Made by a program: the position numbers and the translations under genes. From assembly GCA_965277595.1 (NCBI GenBank), contig CBDIDH010000001.1:558001-622000 (forward strand): a stretch of 64,000 bases of DNA, given 5' to 3'. The DNA comes from CBDIDH01 sp965277595. Its GTDB lineage: Bacteria > Planctomycetota > Planctomycetia > Isosphaerales > Isosphaeraceae. The notes beneath the pieces are model-generated. The model saw nothing but the letters and a program-made list of their open reading frames with translations, searched no databases and was not told the DNA's origin. Position 1 is the first letter of the stretch. The number at the start of each line of letters is the position of its first letter. Positions 32,629 to 41,443 of this stretch are shown in pieces.

Positions 32629-33435
32629 TTACAGGCTCTTGTCGCCGGGGGCCGACGACTTGGGTCCGAACTGTTCGTCGAACTCCTTGACGACGTCGCG
32701 GCCGGGTTCGACGCTGGTCGGCAGGCCGCCGCCGGAGAAGTGGCCTTCCATCTCGGCAACCCGGGCCTTGACGGCCAGACGGCGCTCCAGGTCGGAGACG
32801 GTCTGCTTGGCGCGGGCGAGGGCGCTGTCGTCAAAGTTGAACTCGTTGCGATCCTGGGTCGCCTCGATCGCCTGGAGGCGGGCCTGGATCGATTCCAGCT
32901 TCGTCGCCAGCGATCGCTTCAGGCGGGCCATCTCGGTCAGCTTCTGGCGGGCCGAGTTCACCGCGCTCTGACGCGCTTTCAGAGTCGTTTCCTTCTCCTT
33001 GAGCGTCTCGTTCACGTTCTTGTAGTGGTCGAGCCGGTCGGCCAGGGCGCTCTTGAGTTCCTCGGGCGTGTAGTTGACGTTCCCCGCCAGTCGGGCCTCG
33101 CCGGTGGCAAGGCTCTCTCGCAACGTGACCATCGTCTTCTTCTCGGATTCGAGATTGGCGCGGGTCACGGCGATCTGGTGCTGAAGGTCTTCAACGTCAA
33201 CCTCGGCGCGGGCGAGTTCTTCCTTGTTGTTATCGATCGCGGGCGCCAGGGCCGCGATCTCATCCCGAGCCCGCTCGATGTCGAACTGGATCGGGACCGA
33301 ATCCTTGGCCGTGTGGCGAACCTTGAGGAGGGCCGTCCGGACGTAGCCGGGAGCGTGCGTGCCGAACGCCAGGTACAACGCCCCGGCCGTCAGCGCCGCA
33401 CCGATGACCCCCTTCTTGACCATCTTGCAAACCAT
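32629..33435 (-). CDS. Membrane-anchored coiled-coil protein
   Basis: The product has 268 residues, with GGAG before the ATG. One N-terminal hydrophobic segment (KGVIGAALTAGALYLAFG) anchors it. From about residue 45 to 245 it is almost entirely heptad coiled coil: VDVEDLQHQIAVTRANLESE, ALADRLDHYKNVNETLKEKE, RQKLTEMARLKRSLATKLES. The short C-terminal tail is acidic and flexible. This resembles a family common in planctomycetes that is sometimes compared with phage shock protein A, but that is not established. It may organise membrane or envelope structures. No enzyme motif is present. The gene stands alone between two spacers, one with a family A repeat hairpin. Confidence 0.7.
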   Translation of the reverse strand: MVCKMVKKGVIGAALTAGALYLAFGTHAPGYVRTALLKVRHTAKDSVPIQFDIERARDEIAALAPAIDNNKEELARAEVDVEDLQHQIAVTRANLESEKKTMVTLRESLATGEARLAGNVNYTPEELKSALADRLDHYKNVNETLKEKETTLKARQSAVNSARQKLTEMARLKRSLATKLESIQARLQAIEATQDRNEFNFDDSALARAKQTVSDLERRLAVKARVAEMEGHFSGGGLPTSVEPGRDVVKEFDEQFGPKSSAPGDKSL

Positions 33436-33744
33436 GGTATCTTCTCCTATTTCCCTAACTTGCCGCGAGTGGGAGTTTGAGCGATCGGCGGTTTGACCGG
33501 GTTGACCGTTTCACCCGCCCCGTTCATTAAGTTCTTCGGGGGTCGCCCGTCATTATTATCGGGGAATGGCGAGTTGGAGGGAATCGGTGGGAAATCTCTT
33601 GAAGGGCAAAGGGCAAAGGGCAAAGGGCAAAGGGCAGGTTATGTCCTTTGCCCTTTGCCCTTCTCTGTGGAACGGCAGCGTCGAGGGGTGAAGGGAGGGT
33701 TCTGATTCCGTGTTCAGAATCCTCCCGTACCGGAAAACTTGATC
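33436..33744. other. Intergenic region with family A repeat hairpin
   Basis: This 309-bp spacer between two minus-strand genes contains the repeat element at 33601-33663. The rest shows nothing else recognisable. Confidence 0.5.
33601..33663. repeat. Heptamer repeat family A, inverted arms
   Basis: Five AAAGGGC-type units (33601-33635) are followed after 9 nt by the inverted sequence CCTTTGCCCTTTGCCCTTC (33645-33663). The two parts can pair as a GC-rich hairpin in several registers. It lies 82 bp beyond the stop of the GT87-like gene and could be its terminator. Confidence 0.88.
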
Positions 33745-35142
33745 TTAGGCGAGGGATTCAGCGGGTGCCCAGCGGTCGCGGACGAGGAGCCAGCCGAGAA
33801 GGCCAAGAAGGACGAGGTCAACGGCAAGCAAGCTGCCGTAAGCCTGGGCGCCACGAAGAGAAAAGGCGGTCGTCGCGTAAACGACGAGCGCCCCGGTGAG
33901 TCCGGCGGCGAGGACGCGCTTCTCGCGAGAGCCGGCGGGGGCATCGAGCTGTCGGCTGAGAAGAACGGTCAGCGGATAGATCAGCCAGACGTAAAAATAG
34001 TTGAAGGCGAAGGGCGAAAACACCAGGACCATCAGCAGGAGCATGGCCGTTTCCGACGCATAGACGCGACGGCCGCCGCCGGTCTTCTGATCGGGGCGGC
34101 GGAAGGGCATCGTCCCGATATAAAAGAGGCAGAGGCTCAGACCGATCGCGGCGGCGACCTTGTTCACGGACTGAAAGTCAAGGTTCACGACGTTCACGCG
34201 CCAGGGGTCCTTGGCCTCGCCGTCGGCGGGGACGTCGCGGAGCAGACGGTTGGCGACGGCGATCAGCGACTGGTTCTTGAAGCTATAACAGCGCTCGGGG
34301 CGCTGGGCGATCTGACCTTCGTCGTACTTGAGGACCATCCCCCGGGTCCAGATGACCAGATCGTCCCAGGCTTTCGCCGGACCACGGAAGGGGAGGGGGA
34401 GGACCAAAAGCAAGGCCAGGAGGGTCACGACCGTCGCGGCGGTCGCCTTGTACTGGCGTCGGTAGAGGAAATAGCCGAGAGCGAGGATGGGAAACGCCTT
34501 GATCGCCGCGGCGAGGCCGACGAGCGCCCCGGCCCAGAAGGGTCGGGCGTTGCGGAGGCAAGCGAAGGCGCCGAGCATCAGGAAGAGAAGCAAGAGGTTT
34601 GGCTGGCCGAGCAGGTACATGTCATGGATGAATGGGATCACCCAGAGGGTCGGCACGAGGTAAAGCAGTGGGTGCTGGCCGGTCGCCTTGCCGGTCGCCA
34701 GGCGGACCGAGAGGAGAATGCTGCCGATCCAGGCGGTCGATTGCAAGGCGATCAAAAGGGCGACGAAGCCGTGAGGCCCGAGCAGGCTGGCGATCGCCAT
34801 CAGGGCCGCCGCGGCGGGCGGGTACATGAACGGGAAGGGGCGATGGTCGGTGGGATAAACCTGGATGCCGTGCAGGAACTTCTGGCCGGTCAGGTACCAG
34901 AGGTCGTAATCCTTGTTCTGCCAGCCGAGAAGGTTGTTCGCAATCGGGAAAATCGAGAAGACGGCCATCAGGGCGACGAGCATGACAACGAGGCGCCGAT
35001 AGATGTGAGGCTCGGGACGGAACTGATCGGCGAAGACCTGCCAGAAATACCTGGGTGGGGCGTCCGGCGTGGAACCGCTCGCGACCGCGGTCCGAAGCCG
35101 CTCCGACCGTGTCCGAGACGGGCGGGAACGGGTCAGGCTCAT
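33745..35142 (-). CDS. GT87-type (DUF2029) mannosyltransferase-like membrane protein
   Basis: This 465-residue protein has about ten transmembrane helices. The first external loop contains NKDYDLWYLTGQKFLHGIQV and YPTDHRPFPFMYPPAAA, matching the acidic-residue loop and YPP motif of the DUF2029/GT87 family. These are polyprenol-phosphate-mannose-dependent alpha-mannosyltransferases of the GT-C superfamily. AAIKAFPILALGYFLYRRQY and NQSLIAVANRLL are also typical. It would transfer mannose or a related sugar to an extracytoplasmic glycan. The actual acceptor cannot be inferred. GAGAGGA upstream supports the ATG at 35142. The gene is flanked by family A and family B repeats. Confidence 0.8.
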   Translation of the reverse strand: MSLTRSRPSRTRSERLRTAVASGSTPDAPPRYFWQVFADQFRPEPHIYRRLVVMLVALMAVFSIFPIANNLLGWQNKDYDLWYLTGQKFLHGIQVYPTDHRPFPFMYPPAAAALMAIASLLGPHGFVALLIALQSTAWIGSILLSVRLATGKATGQHPLLYLVPTLWVIPFIHDMYLLGQPNLLLLFLMLGAFACLRNARPFWAGALVGLAAAIKAFPILALGYFLYRRQYKATAATVVTLLALLLVLPLPFRGPAKAWDDLVIWTRGMVLKYDEGQIAQRPERCYSFKNQSLIAVANRLLRDVPADGEAKDPWRVNVVNLDFQSVNKVAAAIGLSLCLFYIGTMPFRRPDQKTGGGRRVYASETAMLLLMVLVFSPFAFNYFYVWLIYPLTVLLSRQLDAPAGSREKRVLAAGLTGALVVYATTAFSLRGAQAYGSLLAVDLVLLGLLGWLLVRDRWAPAESLA

Positions 35143-35516
35143 GGGGATGGAGTCCTCTCTTGATCTGAACGGAACGCCGACCGAAGGGACGGGGGCGGCG
35201 ACGTCGATCCTTGACGATGGCGCGGAATCCTAACAACTATCCGCGGGGGCGCTAACCGCGAAAAGTCGCGGCGCCTCCAGGGAATCTTCGGCCCTTTTGC
35301 GCGGCCGGGTTGATCGACCGCGGGATGTTGACCTATTGCCCGCGCTGGTCCTTGACGGTCGATCGGACTCTGCGGCGCGTTTGGGGCGCGTGATGACGTG
35401 GAGAGGACCAATGACCGAGTCGAATTTGGGATAGGTAACGGCTGTCTTAACCTCTTTTCTTTTCGGTCATTGGTTCTCGGTCATCGGTCATGAACTGAGA
35501 ACCAGGCCAACCCGAA
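35143..35516. other. Intergenic region with family B repeat
   Basis: These 374 bp separate the GT87-like gene from the 3' end of the large kinase gene. They hold the repeat at 35406-35493 and no recognisable gene. Confidence 0.5.
35406..35493. repeat. Heptamer repeat family B, inverted arms
   Basis: The right arm (35465-35492) reads GGTCATT, GGTTCTC, GGTCATC, GGTCATG. The left arm contains ACCAATGACCGA (35407-35418), which pairs perfectly with 35463-35474. The arms are separated by about 44 nt. Confidence 0.83.
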
Positions 35517-38500
35517 TTATCGCCTTCGAGCGACCGGCGCCAGGGGCTTGCCCGACGGTCCGACGAACGAGGGATCGGCCCCGGGGGCCTGGGCGTTCGA
35601 AGAGACGACGGCGAAGTCCTGGGGTGAAGGGTGCTCGGAAAGTGAGCCGGGGTCGGTGGTGAACCGGAGGGGAGGAGGCATCGCGCCGGTTTCCGAGACG
35701 AAGGCTTTCGACCAGGCGTCGAGGTTCGCGGGACCGTCGGGCATCGGCTTGCCGGGGCCGAGCAAGACCCACGACGGGCTCCGAATGTCGTACTGGTTAT
35801 CAACGCCCGTCCAGATCAGGACCTCGCGGGAGGGGGGAGCCGGTGAAACCCAGGAAATCAGACTCTCGGCGAGCACGGCGCAGCCCCTGGGATCGACCTT
35901 CACGGGGATCTCGGTCGAGAACCCGGAGAAGTCAACAAATCCCTGGCCGCGAGTCGTGCAGTGATCGAAGACGATGCGCCGACCCGACTTGGAGAAACCA
36001 CCGGGCATCCCACGGGCACGCAGGGCCCAGCCGAGCGGCGAGGTGTTCGGGTCGCCGGCTCGGGTCCGCACAAACATGCACTGACGCAGCGTCATGACCG
36101 TGCCGTCGAAGCAGGCGAGGTCCAGCGCGCGGTCAAAATTCTCAAACCAGCAGCCGGAAGCGGTGAGCGTGCCCCCTTCCATCGTCACGGCGCGGGCGTT
36201 GGGGGGAACGGTTCCTTCAACCCGGATCGAACAGCGGTCGAGATAGACGCTGCCACCGGCGTCAATCACCGGCGCGGGGTCGTTGCCGGGATCAACGTAC
36301 CGGGCGATGATGGTTACCCCTTCGAACCGGATCGGCGATTCGGTCCGGGTCGAGAGGAAGGGCGTTCGCCCCTTGATCTCGACGATCAGGACAGGCGTTA
36401 CCCCGTCGCCCGCCTTGATGACAAGCTGACCGCTCGAGATGGTGATTGGCTTGGCCGACGAGATTCTTAAAGGCTCGGTGTTGCTCAGGATCAGATAGCC
36501 GCGCCCGCCCACGGCCGCGCGCATGGCGGTGGCCAGGTCGGGCAGGTTGTTTTCGATCGTGCCGTCCGCCGCGATCACGGTCAGGTCGCTCGACACCCGC
36601 GGGCCGCCGCCCTTCGCCTTCGGCCGGGCCTTCCGGACGGTCGAGGTTGCCGAGGCGGTCCCAGTCTTGCCCGCCTTGCCCGATCCCTTGGCTGTCGATG
36701 CCGGAACGTCCGCGCCTCCGGTCATGCTCCGGTAGAGGACCGCGCCGACGATCAGGAGCAAAAGCACGCCAACACCCGCCGCGGCGGGCACGAGCCAGGG
36801 GGGGCGACCCCCCGCGAACCCTTTGAGTTTCGAAATCTTCGCGGGTTCGGCGGCCTTGGGCTTGGCTTTGGGAGCCGCCTTCGGCTTCGGCTTCGGTTTC
36901 TCGGCCGAGGCGCCTCGCGACAGGGAAGGCTCGGGGCCAAGGTTCACCCCGATTCCAAAGCCCGCCATCGCGTCGTCCGGCGCTGAGGTCGGGTCGGGTC
37001 CGAGGACGACCGGCGGCGAAGGCGCTGGCTCAGGAGCGGGAGGTGCCGGCGCGGCCTTGGGTTTGGCCTTCGGTTTTTCGGCGGGGACGCGCGAAAGAGG
37101 AGGTTCGGGACCGAGGTTCAGGTTGATCCCGAACGGCGCATCGTCGGCCGGTGCCGCTTCGACCGGGGCCGGTGCCGGGGGTGGCGGCGCGGGAGCGGCG
37201 GCGGCAGGTGGAGGGGTTGGCGCGGCCTTGGGTTTGGCCTTGGCTTTTTCCGAGGCGGGGCGAGTCAGCGGGGGTTCGGGACCGAGGTTGAGGTTGATCC
37301 CGAGTCCAAACGGCGCATCGTCGGCCTCGGGGACTTCCGGAGGCGGTTCGAACCGAACCGAGGGTTCTGGCGGCGGGGCAGGCGCGGGCGTGGGGGCAGG
37401 CGCGGGCGTCGGCGCCGCGGCTTTGGGCCGGGGAGGGGTCTTGGCCTTCGCTTTCTCGGGGGTCGCGGCGGGGCGAGTCAGCGGGGGTTCGGGACCGAGG
37501 TTGAGGTTGATCCCAAGGCTGAACGGGGACTCTTCTCGCGGAGGAGCCGATGGCTCGGGCGGCGGCTCAAAGGCCGGCGACGGCGGCGGAGGGTCGGCGG
37601 GAGGCGACGGCGATGGGGGGGCCTGGGGTTTGACGGGGGCCTTCGGCCTGGCCTTTTCCGAGGCGGGGGCGCGCGAGAGTGGGGGTTCGGGGCCGAGGTT
37701 GAGATTGATCCCGAACGGCGCATCGTCGGCCGGAGCTGGTTCGATGGGAGGCGTTGGCGTCGCGGCCTTCGGTTTGGCCTTCGGCTTCGAGGGCGAGGGC
37801 GAGGCCGGATCGGCCGAGGCGTTGTTCAGGCTAATGCCAAGGCCCGAAAAGGCGTCGTCGTGCGACCCTGGCTCATCCGCGGCGGCGGCGGGGGGCGGTG
37901 GTGGCGTCGGCGTCGTCATCGGGGGTTTGGGTCGGGGCTTGACCGTCGGAGGGGCTTCGGGGGAAGCGTTCAGGTTGATACCAAGCCCGGCAAAGGGGTC
38001 ATCCTTGACGGCGGCGCTGGCTCGGCCTTTTGGCGGCTCGGTGCCGGCCGAGGCGTTGTTGTTCAGGTTGATGCCAAGGCCGACGAGGGCATCGTCGTGC
38101 GAGGCGGGCGTGCCGAGGGTTGCCTCGACGACCTCGGGCGGGGGGACCTCGGCGACGAACGGCGAGGGCTCGGGGATGGTCACGCTGGGTCCGGGAACCG
38201 GGGCGGCGGCTCCGGCGTCGGCGGGAAGCGTGGAGATCTGGGTCACCGTCGCGTCGGATCGGAGGCCGCTCCGCGACGAGGAGCCGGGGTCGGGGCCGTG
38301 CGCGACGTCGGCAAAAGGTTCCAGCGCCTGGGCCAGTTCCAGCGGGGTCGCGTACCGTTCGTCGGGCGACTTCCGCATCATCCGCGAAACGACCGCCACG
38401 AGGCCGTCGGGGACGTCGGGAACAAGCTTCGTGATCGACTCGGGCTCGTTGGCCTGGTGGCTGAAGAGTTTCTCGGGCAGGCTCGCGCTGGGGAAAGGAA

Positions 38501-39323
38501 CCTGGCCCGTGAGCATGTGATAGAGCGTGCAGCCGAGCGAGTAGATATCGGTACGGGTATCAACCGAGTGCGAGTGGCGGGCCTGTTCGGGCGAGACGTA
38601 GTCAAAGGTTCCGACGGTGGCGCCGTCGCGGGTGACGCGGTCCTGGTCGGCGAGGTCAATGGCGAGGCCGAGGTCGGTGAGCTTGGCGGTTCCGTCGCGC
38701 GTGACGAGGATGTTGTACGGGTTCACGTCGCGGTGGATCAGGCCCTTGCGCTGGGCGTGTTCCAGGCCGAGGGCGACCTGGAGGCCGAGCCGGGCGCTGA
38801 CGGCCGGCGGGATCGGTCCCCCTTCGGCGATCATCTGGCCGATGTTCTTTCCCTCGATGTATTCCATCACGAGGTAGCAGCGGCCGGACGACTCGCCTTC
38901 GTCGTAAACGCGGACGAGGTTTTCGTGTTGAAGCTGGGCGCCGACGAGTGCCTCGCGGTGGAACCGGGCGATCGCCCGGGGGTTGTTCACCCGCTCGGGC
39001 GAGAGAATTTTTAGCGCCACCTGGCGATTCAGCCGCGAGTCTCGGGCGAGGTAGACGCGGCCCATGCCCCCCTGACCGATCAGGCCGACGAGAACGTAGC
39101 GGTCAATCTTGAACCCGGTGGACCGGCCGGCAATAAGTTGTTGCGCCTGCCAGAGGGTGAGCGCTCCGGACTGCACGGCCTGGCGGGCGAGGCGGCGATC
39201 GACGTGCTCGGCCGAGCGTTTGTCTTCGGGGATCGCGTCCCAGCACGCTTGCAGCGTCGCGGCGTCCGCCAGGCCAGACTGGATTGCCGCCTGCCAGAAC
39301 CGGGACGCGTTGGGCTCGATCAT
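35517..39323 (-). CDS. Giant Ser/Thr kinase with GINLNLGPEPPL repeats and surface beta-helix-like domain
   Basis: The start at 39323 (IEPNASRFWQAAIQSGLADA) gives 1268 residues. After an N-terminal helical domain of about 70 residues, the kinase domain runs about 75-340: GQGGMGRVYLARD, VALKIL, HRDVNPYNILV, KLTDLGLA, TFDYVSPEQARHSHSVDTRT. The catalytic loop has Asn where most kinases have Lys (HRDxKPxN), and DLG replaces DFG. Residues about 413-795 hold eight copies of a motif near GINLNLGPEPPLSR, spaced by Pro/Lys-rich linkers. A transmembrane helix follows (about 841-863). The C-terminus resembles a right-handed beta-helix (ITISSGQLVIKAGDGVTPVL, YLDRCSIRVEGTVPPNARAV). It probably senses or binds outside and signals inside. 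Activity is unproven. Confidence 0.85.
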   Translation of the reverse strand: MIEPNASRFWQAAIQSGLADAATLQACWDAIPEDKRSAEHVDRRLARQAVQSGALTLWQAQQLIAGRSTGFKIDRYVLVGLIGQGGMGRVYLARDSRLNRQVALKILSPERVNNPRAIARFHREALVGAQLQHENLVRVYDEGESSGRCYLVMEYIEGKNIGQMIAEGGPIPPAVSARLGLQVALGLEHAQRKGLIHRDVNPYNILVTRDGTAKLTDLGLAIDLADQDRVTRDGATVGTFDYVSPEQARHSHSVDTRTDIYSLGCTLYHMLTGQVPFPSASLPEKLFSHQANEPESITKLVPDVPDGLVAVVSRMMRKSPDERYATPLELAQALEPFADVAHGPDPGSSSRSGLRSDATVTQISTLPADAGAAAPVPGPSVTIPEPSPFVAEVPPPEVVEATLGTPASHDDALVGLGINLNNNASAGTEPPKGRASAAVKDDPFAGLGINLNASPEAPPTVKPRPKPPMTTPTPPPPPAAAADEPGSHDDAFSGLGISLNNASADPASPSPSKPKAKPKAATPTPPIEPAPADDAPFGINLNLGPEPPLSRAPASEKARPKAPVKPQAPPSPSPPADPPPPSPAFEPPPEPSAPPREESPFSLGINLNLGPEPPLTRPAATPEKAKAKTPPRPKAAAPTPAPAPTPAPAPPPEPSVRFEPPPEVPEADDAPFGLGINLNLGPEPPLTRPASEKAKAKPKAAPTPPPAAAAPAPPPPAPAPVEAAPADDAPFGINLNLGPEPPLSRVPAEKPKAKPKAAPAPPAPEPAPSPPVVLGPDPTSAPDDAMAGFGIGVNLGPEPSLSRGASAEKPKPKPKAAPKAKPKAAEPAKISKLKGFAGGRPPWLVPAAAGVGVLLLLIVGAVLYRSMTGGADVPASTAKGSGKAGKTGTASATSTVRKARPKAKGGGPRVSSDLTVIAADGTIENNLPDLATAMRAAVGGRGYLILSNTEPLRISSAKPITISSGQLVIKAGDGVTPVLIVEIKGRTPFLSTRTESPIRFEGVTIIARYVDPGNDPAPVIDAGGSVYLDRCSIRVEGTVPPNARAVTMEGGTLTASGCWFENFDRALDLACFDGTVMTLRQCMFVRTRAGDPNTSPLGWALRARGMPGGFSKSGRRIVFDHCTTRGQGFVDFSGFSTEIPVKVDPRGCAVLAESLISWVSPAPPSREVLIWTGVDNQYDIRSPSWVLLGPGKPMPDGPANLDAWSKAFVSETGAMPPPLRFTTDPGSLSEHPSPQDFAVVSSNAQAPGADPSFVGPSGKPLAPVARRR

Positions 39324-39817
39324 GGGCTCAACCTGGGGAACTGTTTCGACGGGCCGACCAACCGAACTGACTGACGAACTGACCGCCCCGTAACTCGGCA
39401 AGGGAATCAGAAAGTGTCGCGGCCGGACGACGTCATCAAAAGACGGCGTGGGAAGACTGGGACGCAAGACGTTGACACGATGGACAGGCGTTGGACGCGG
39501 GTTCTCAGTTTACCACCCTGGCGAACCACCAGACAAGGCCCGACCTCTCAGTCGTCGCGGGCGCCGTCCTCGCTCACTTGAAGACTAGCACGCGGAGCAG
39601 GGCGCGGCGAGAGGGGGCCGGCGCTTCCTTTTTCTGGCCTGGGTTCGGTCGTCGCTTCGTGGAGTACGACTCAACGTCAATGCGAACGACCCGGACGAGC
39701 GGAGATCCCAAGAGGACGGCGACCCTTCTGAAAAGGTCGCCATCCTCCTGGAATCCAAACGCGTTCGGGTCAGCCGAGGCCGGGGGTTTAAGCTTCCGGC
39801 GTTCTTGGCTTGCTTGC
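39324..39817. other. Intergenic region
   Basis: These 494 bp lie between the kinase gene's 5' end and the lipoprotein gene's 3' end. They hold the inverted repeat at 39713-39746. No credible gene: the 90-residue frame at 39574-39846 has no family resemblance. Confidence 0.45.
39713..39746 (-). terminator. Inverted repeat, possible terminator
   Basis: AGGACGGCGACC (39713-39724) pairs with GGTCGCCATCCT (39735-39746) with one mismatch and a 10-nt loop, 71 bp beyond the lipoprotein stop. No U-tract is visible. Confidence 0.4.
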
Positions 39818-40282
39818 TTATCGTCGCTTTCGCGTTTTGAGGTCAAAGTCGTTGGTGGCCACGGGGCCGGTCGCGACGGCCGCCTTGAGCGTGGTTTTCA
39901 ATCGATTGGAATACTCAGGGGGCAAGGACGTGTCGCCGGGATCGGGAGGAGGCGGGGGGGGGGCCGAGGGGTCGTCAGAGACTTGACGCTTGGTGATGAC
40001 GACCTCGTAACTGCCCGCCGCGAGACCTGGCTGGCCGGTCGTCGTGGTGACGGAGTAAGCGCCTTCGGCGTCTGTTCGACCGCTTCCGCCGAGTCCGCGG
40101 GTTTCGCCGGCGGGGATGAACTCCACGACGACGCCCGGCAGCGGTTTCGAGTCGAGGGTAACTTTTCCTTTCGCCGGAACGAGAGCGATGTCGGAGTTCT
40201 GCCCTTGACTGCAACCGGCGGCCAGGCTGAGCGAGAGGGCTGCCGCGCGGGCGGCCCTGGAAAGACTCATTGAGGTTTTCAT
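39818..40282 (-). CDS. Lipoprotein with carboxypeptidase-regulatory-like domain
   Basis: This 154-residue product begins with a lipoprotein signal (RAARAAALSLSLAAGCSQG; lipobox LAAGC). Residues about 35-100 look like a carboxypeptidase-regulatory or Cna-B type beta-sandwich: ALVPAKGKVTLDSKPLPGVV, VEFIPAGETRGLGG, GRTDAEGAYSVTTTTGQPGL, AAGSYEVVITKRQ. A run of seven prolines follows, and the protein ends ATNDFDLKTRKRR. Planctomycete DUF1559 genes are often followed by exactly this kind of lipoprotein, so the pair probably works together at the envelope. The spacer to the DUF1559 gene contains a 23-bp tandem duplication that lies in the leader of this gene. Confidence 0.75.
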   Translation of the reverse strand: MKTSMSLSRAARAAALSLSLAAGCSQGQNSDIALVPAKGKVTLDSKPLPGVVVEFIPAGETRGLGGSGRTDAEGAYSVTTTTGQPGLAAGSYEVVITKRQVSDDPSAPPPPPPDPGDTSLPPEYSNRLKTTLKAAVATGPVATNDFDLKTRKRR

Positions 40283-40303
40283 ACCTGGATCAAGCTCCTC
40301 GGA

Positions 40304-40349
40304 AAGAAAAGGCCGTGAATCACTTTAAGAAAAGGCCGTGAATCACTTT
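40304..40349. repeat. 23-bp tandem duplication with GTGAATCAC dyads
   Basis: Two identical adjacent 23-bp copies (40304-40326, 40327-40349). Each contains the dyad GTGA-N-TCAC (40315-40323 and 40338-40346), putting the two dyad centres 23 bp apart, about two helical turns. The block lies 22-67 bp upstream of the lipoprotein start. Confidence 0.9.
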
Positions 40350-40409
40350 CCGGTTTCGCAATCTTGATAATTTGGGACCGACCGAAAACGTTCAGAAATC
40401 CTTGATTTC

Positions 40410-40430
40410 GGTCCTCGGTCCTTGTTCATG
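40410..40430. repeat. Heptamer repeat family B, 3 units
   Basis: The units are GGTCCTC, GGTCCTT and GTTCATG, in the spacer between the DUF1559 gene and its lipoprotein partner. No inverted arm is seen. Confidence 0.75.
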
Positions 40431-40459
40431 ACACCGGGAAATTCTTCCGAGCCGGGTTC

Positions 40460-41443
40460 TCAATAGCTGTCGCCCGAGATAATGTTACCGTCGGCCATCA
40501 TGGTGAGGTTCCTGAGGACGGTCAGGCCGGTGTTCTGTTTCAGGAAGATCACGCTTCCGTCGGCCCGGAGACCGTTGGCGCCTCCCGCGTGAACGCTGCC
40601 GGCCCAGTTCCATTCGCCGAGCTTGCCGACGACCGTTGGGTTGGTCGTCCAGGTGACGTTCCATCGGTTGAGCCCCTGCGAGGGGTCAACGCCGGTCATC
40701 ACCCAGCCGCGGTACGCCCAGGGGTTGGCGTCGCCATCGTAGACCTCAAGGGTTCGCTCCATCATCATCAGCGTGTTGGAGGTTCCGTCCTGCACCGAGG
40801 CGACCTTGGAGTTGCTGTTCTCGCCGAACATGGGTTTGGACTGGCGGGCATATGACGCCCAGGCGTTGCAGGTGGTGTCGCCCAGGGCCACGAAGTCGTA
40901 GTTGGACTTGTATCCCTGGTACGAGTTGCCCGACGCCGGTCCGTAGTAGTTGGGTGAGGCGGAACCGGGGACCGAGAGCGGAACTCCCGAGTCGGACGGG
41001 CAGATCAGCGAGGCAATCTTGGTGATGGCCGCCGTGGTGTTGATCAGGGCCGACCCGCTGACGTTTCCGGCAAACCCGGATTGCGTGAAATCGCCCGTCG
41101 GGAAAGAGAAGTTGATCGACGCATAGATCGTCGATTGCTCCATGTAGGGCAGGAGCATGGCCATGCCGTTGAGGTTCATCAGGGTCTCGCCCTTGTGGCC
41201 CGCTGGAGTGCCATTGCTGCACCAGCCGTAATTGGCGCCCGCGAAGGGGAAGACCAGGTTGGCACTCTCATAATTGTGCAGGGCCAGGCCCAGTTGTTTC
41301 AGGTTGTTAACGCACTGGGCGCGGCGGGCGGCCTCGCGAGCGGCCTGAACCGCGGGCAAGAGCAGAGCGATCAGGACGGCGATGATCGCGATGACCACCA
41401 GTAGCTCAATCAACGTGAAAGCGCGACGATCTCGATGACTCAT
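40460..41443 (-). CDS. DUF1559 prepilin-like protein
   Basis: The ATG at 41443 follows AGGAGG and gives 327 residues. The N-terminus, SHRDRRAFTLIELLVVIAII, is a prepilin-type cleavage/methylation signal plus hydrophobic helix. AAREAARRAQCVNNLKQLGL and NYESANLVFPFAGANYGWC open the DUF1559 domain. The C-terminal signature is present as VHAGGANGLRADGSVIFLKQ, followed by an NIISGDSY tail. It differs from the copy at 14.3 kb mainly in the variable middle, so it is a paralogue and not a recent duplicate. It forms a unit with the lipoprotein gene downstream. A role in extracellular pilin-like structures is inferred from the family and not demonstrated. Confidence 0.92.
   Translation of the reverse strand: MSHRDRRAFTLIELLVVIAIIAVLIALLLPAVQAAREAARRAQCVNNLKQLGLALHNYESANLVFPFAGANYGWCSNGTPAGHKGETLMNLNGMAMLLPYMEQSTIYASINFSFPTGDFTQSGFAGNVSGSALINTTAAITKIASLICPSDSGVPLSVPGSASPNYYGPASGNSYQGYKSNYDFVALGDTTCNAWASYARQSKPMFGENSNSKVASVQDGTSNTLMMMERTLEVYDGDANPWAYRGWVMTGVDPSQGLNRWNVTWTTNPTVVGKLGEWNWAGSVHAGGANGLRADGSVIFLKQNTGLTVLRNLTMMADGNIISGDSY

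Noticed and set aside
36823..38520. 565-residue plus-strand frame rich in Gly/Ser
   Set aside because: It is antisense to the repeat region of the kinase. The apparent repeats merely mirror GINLNLGPEPPL.
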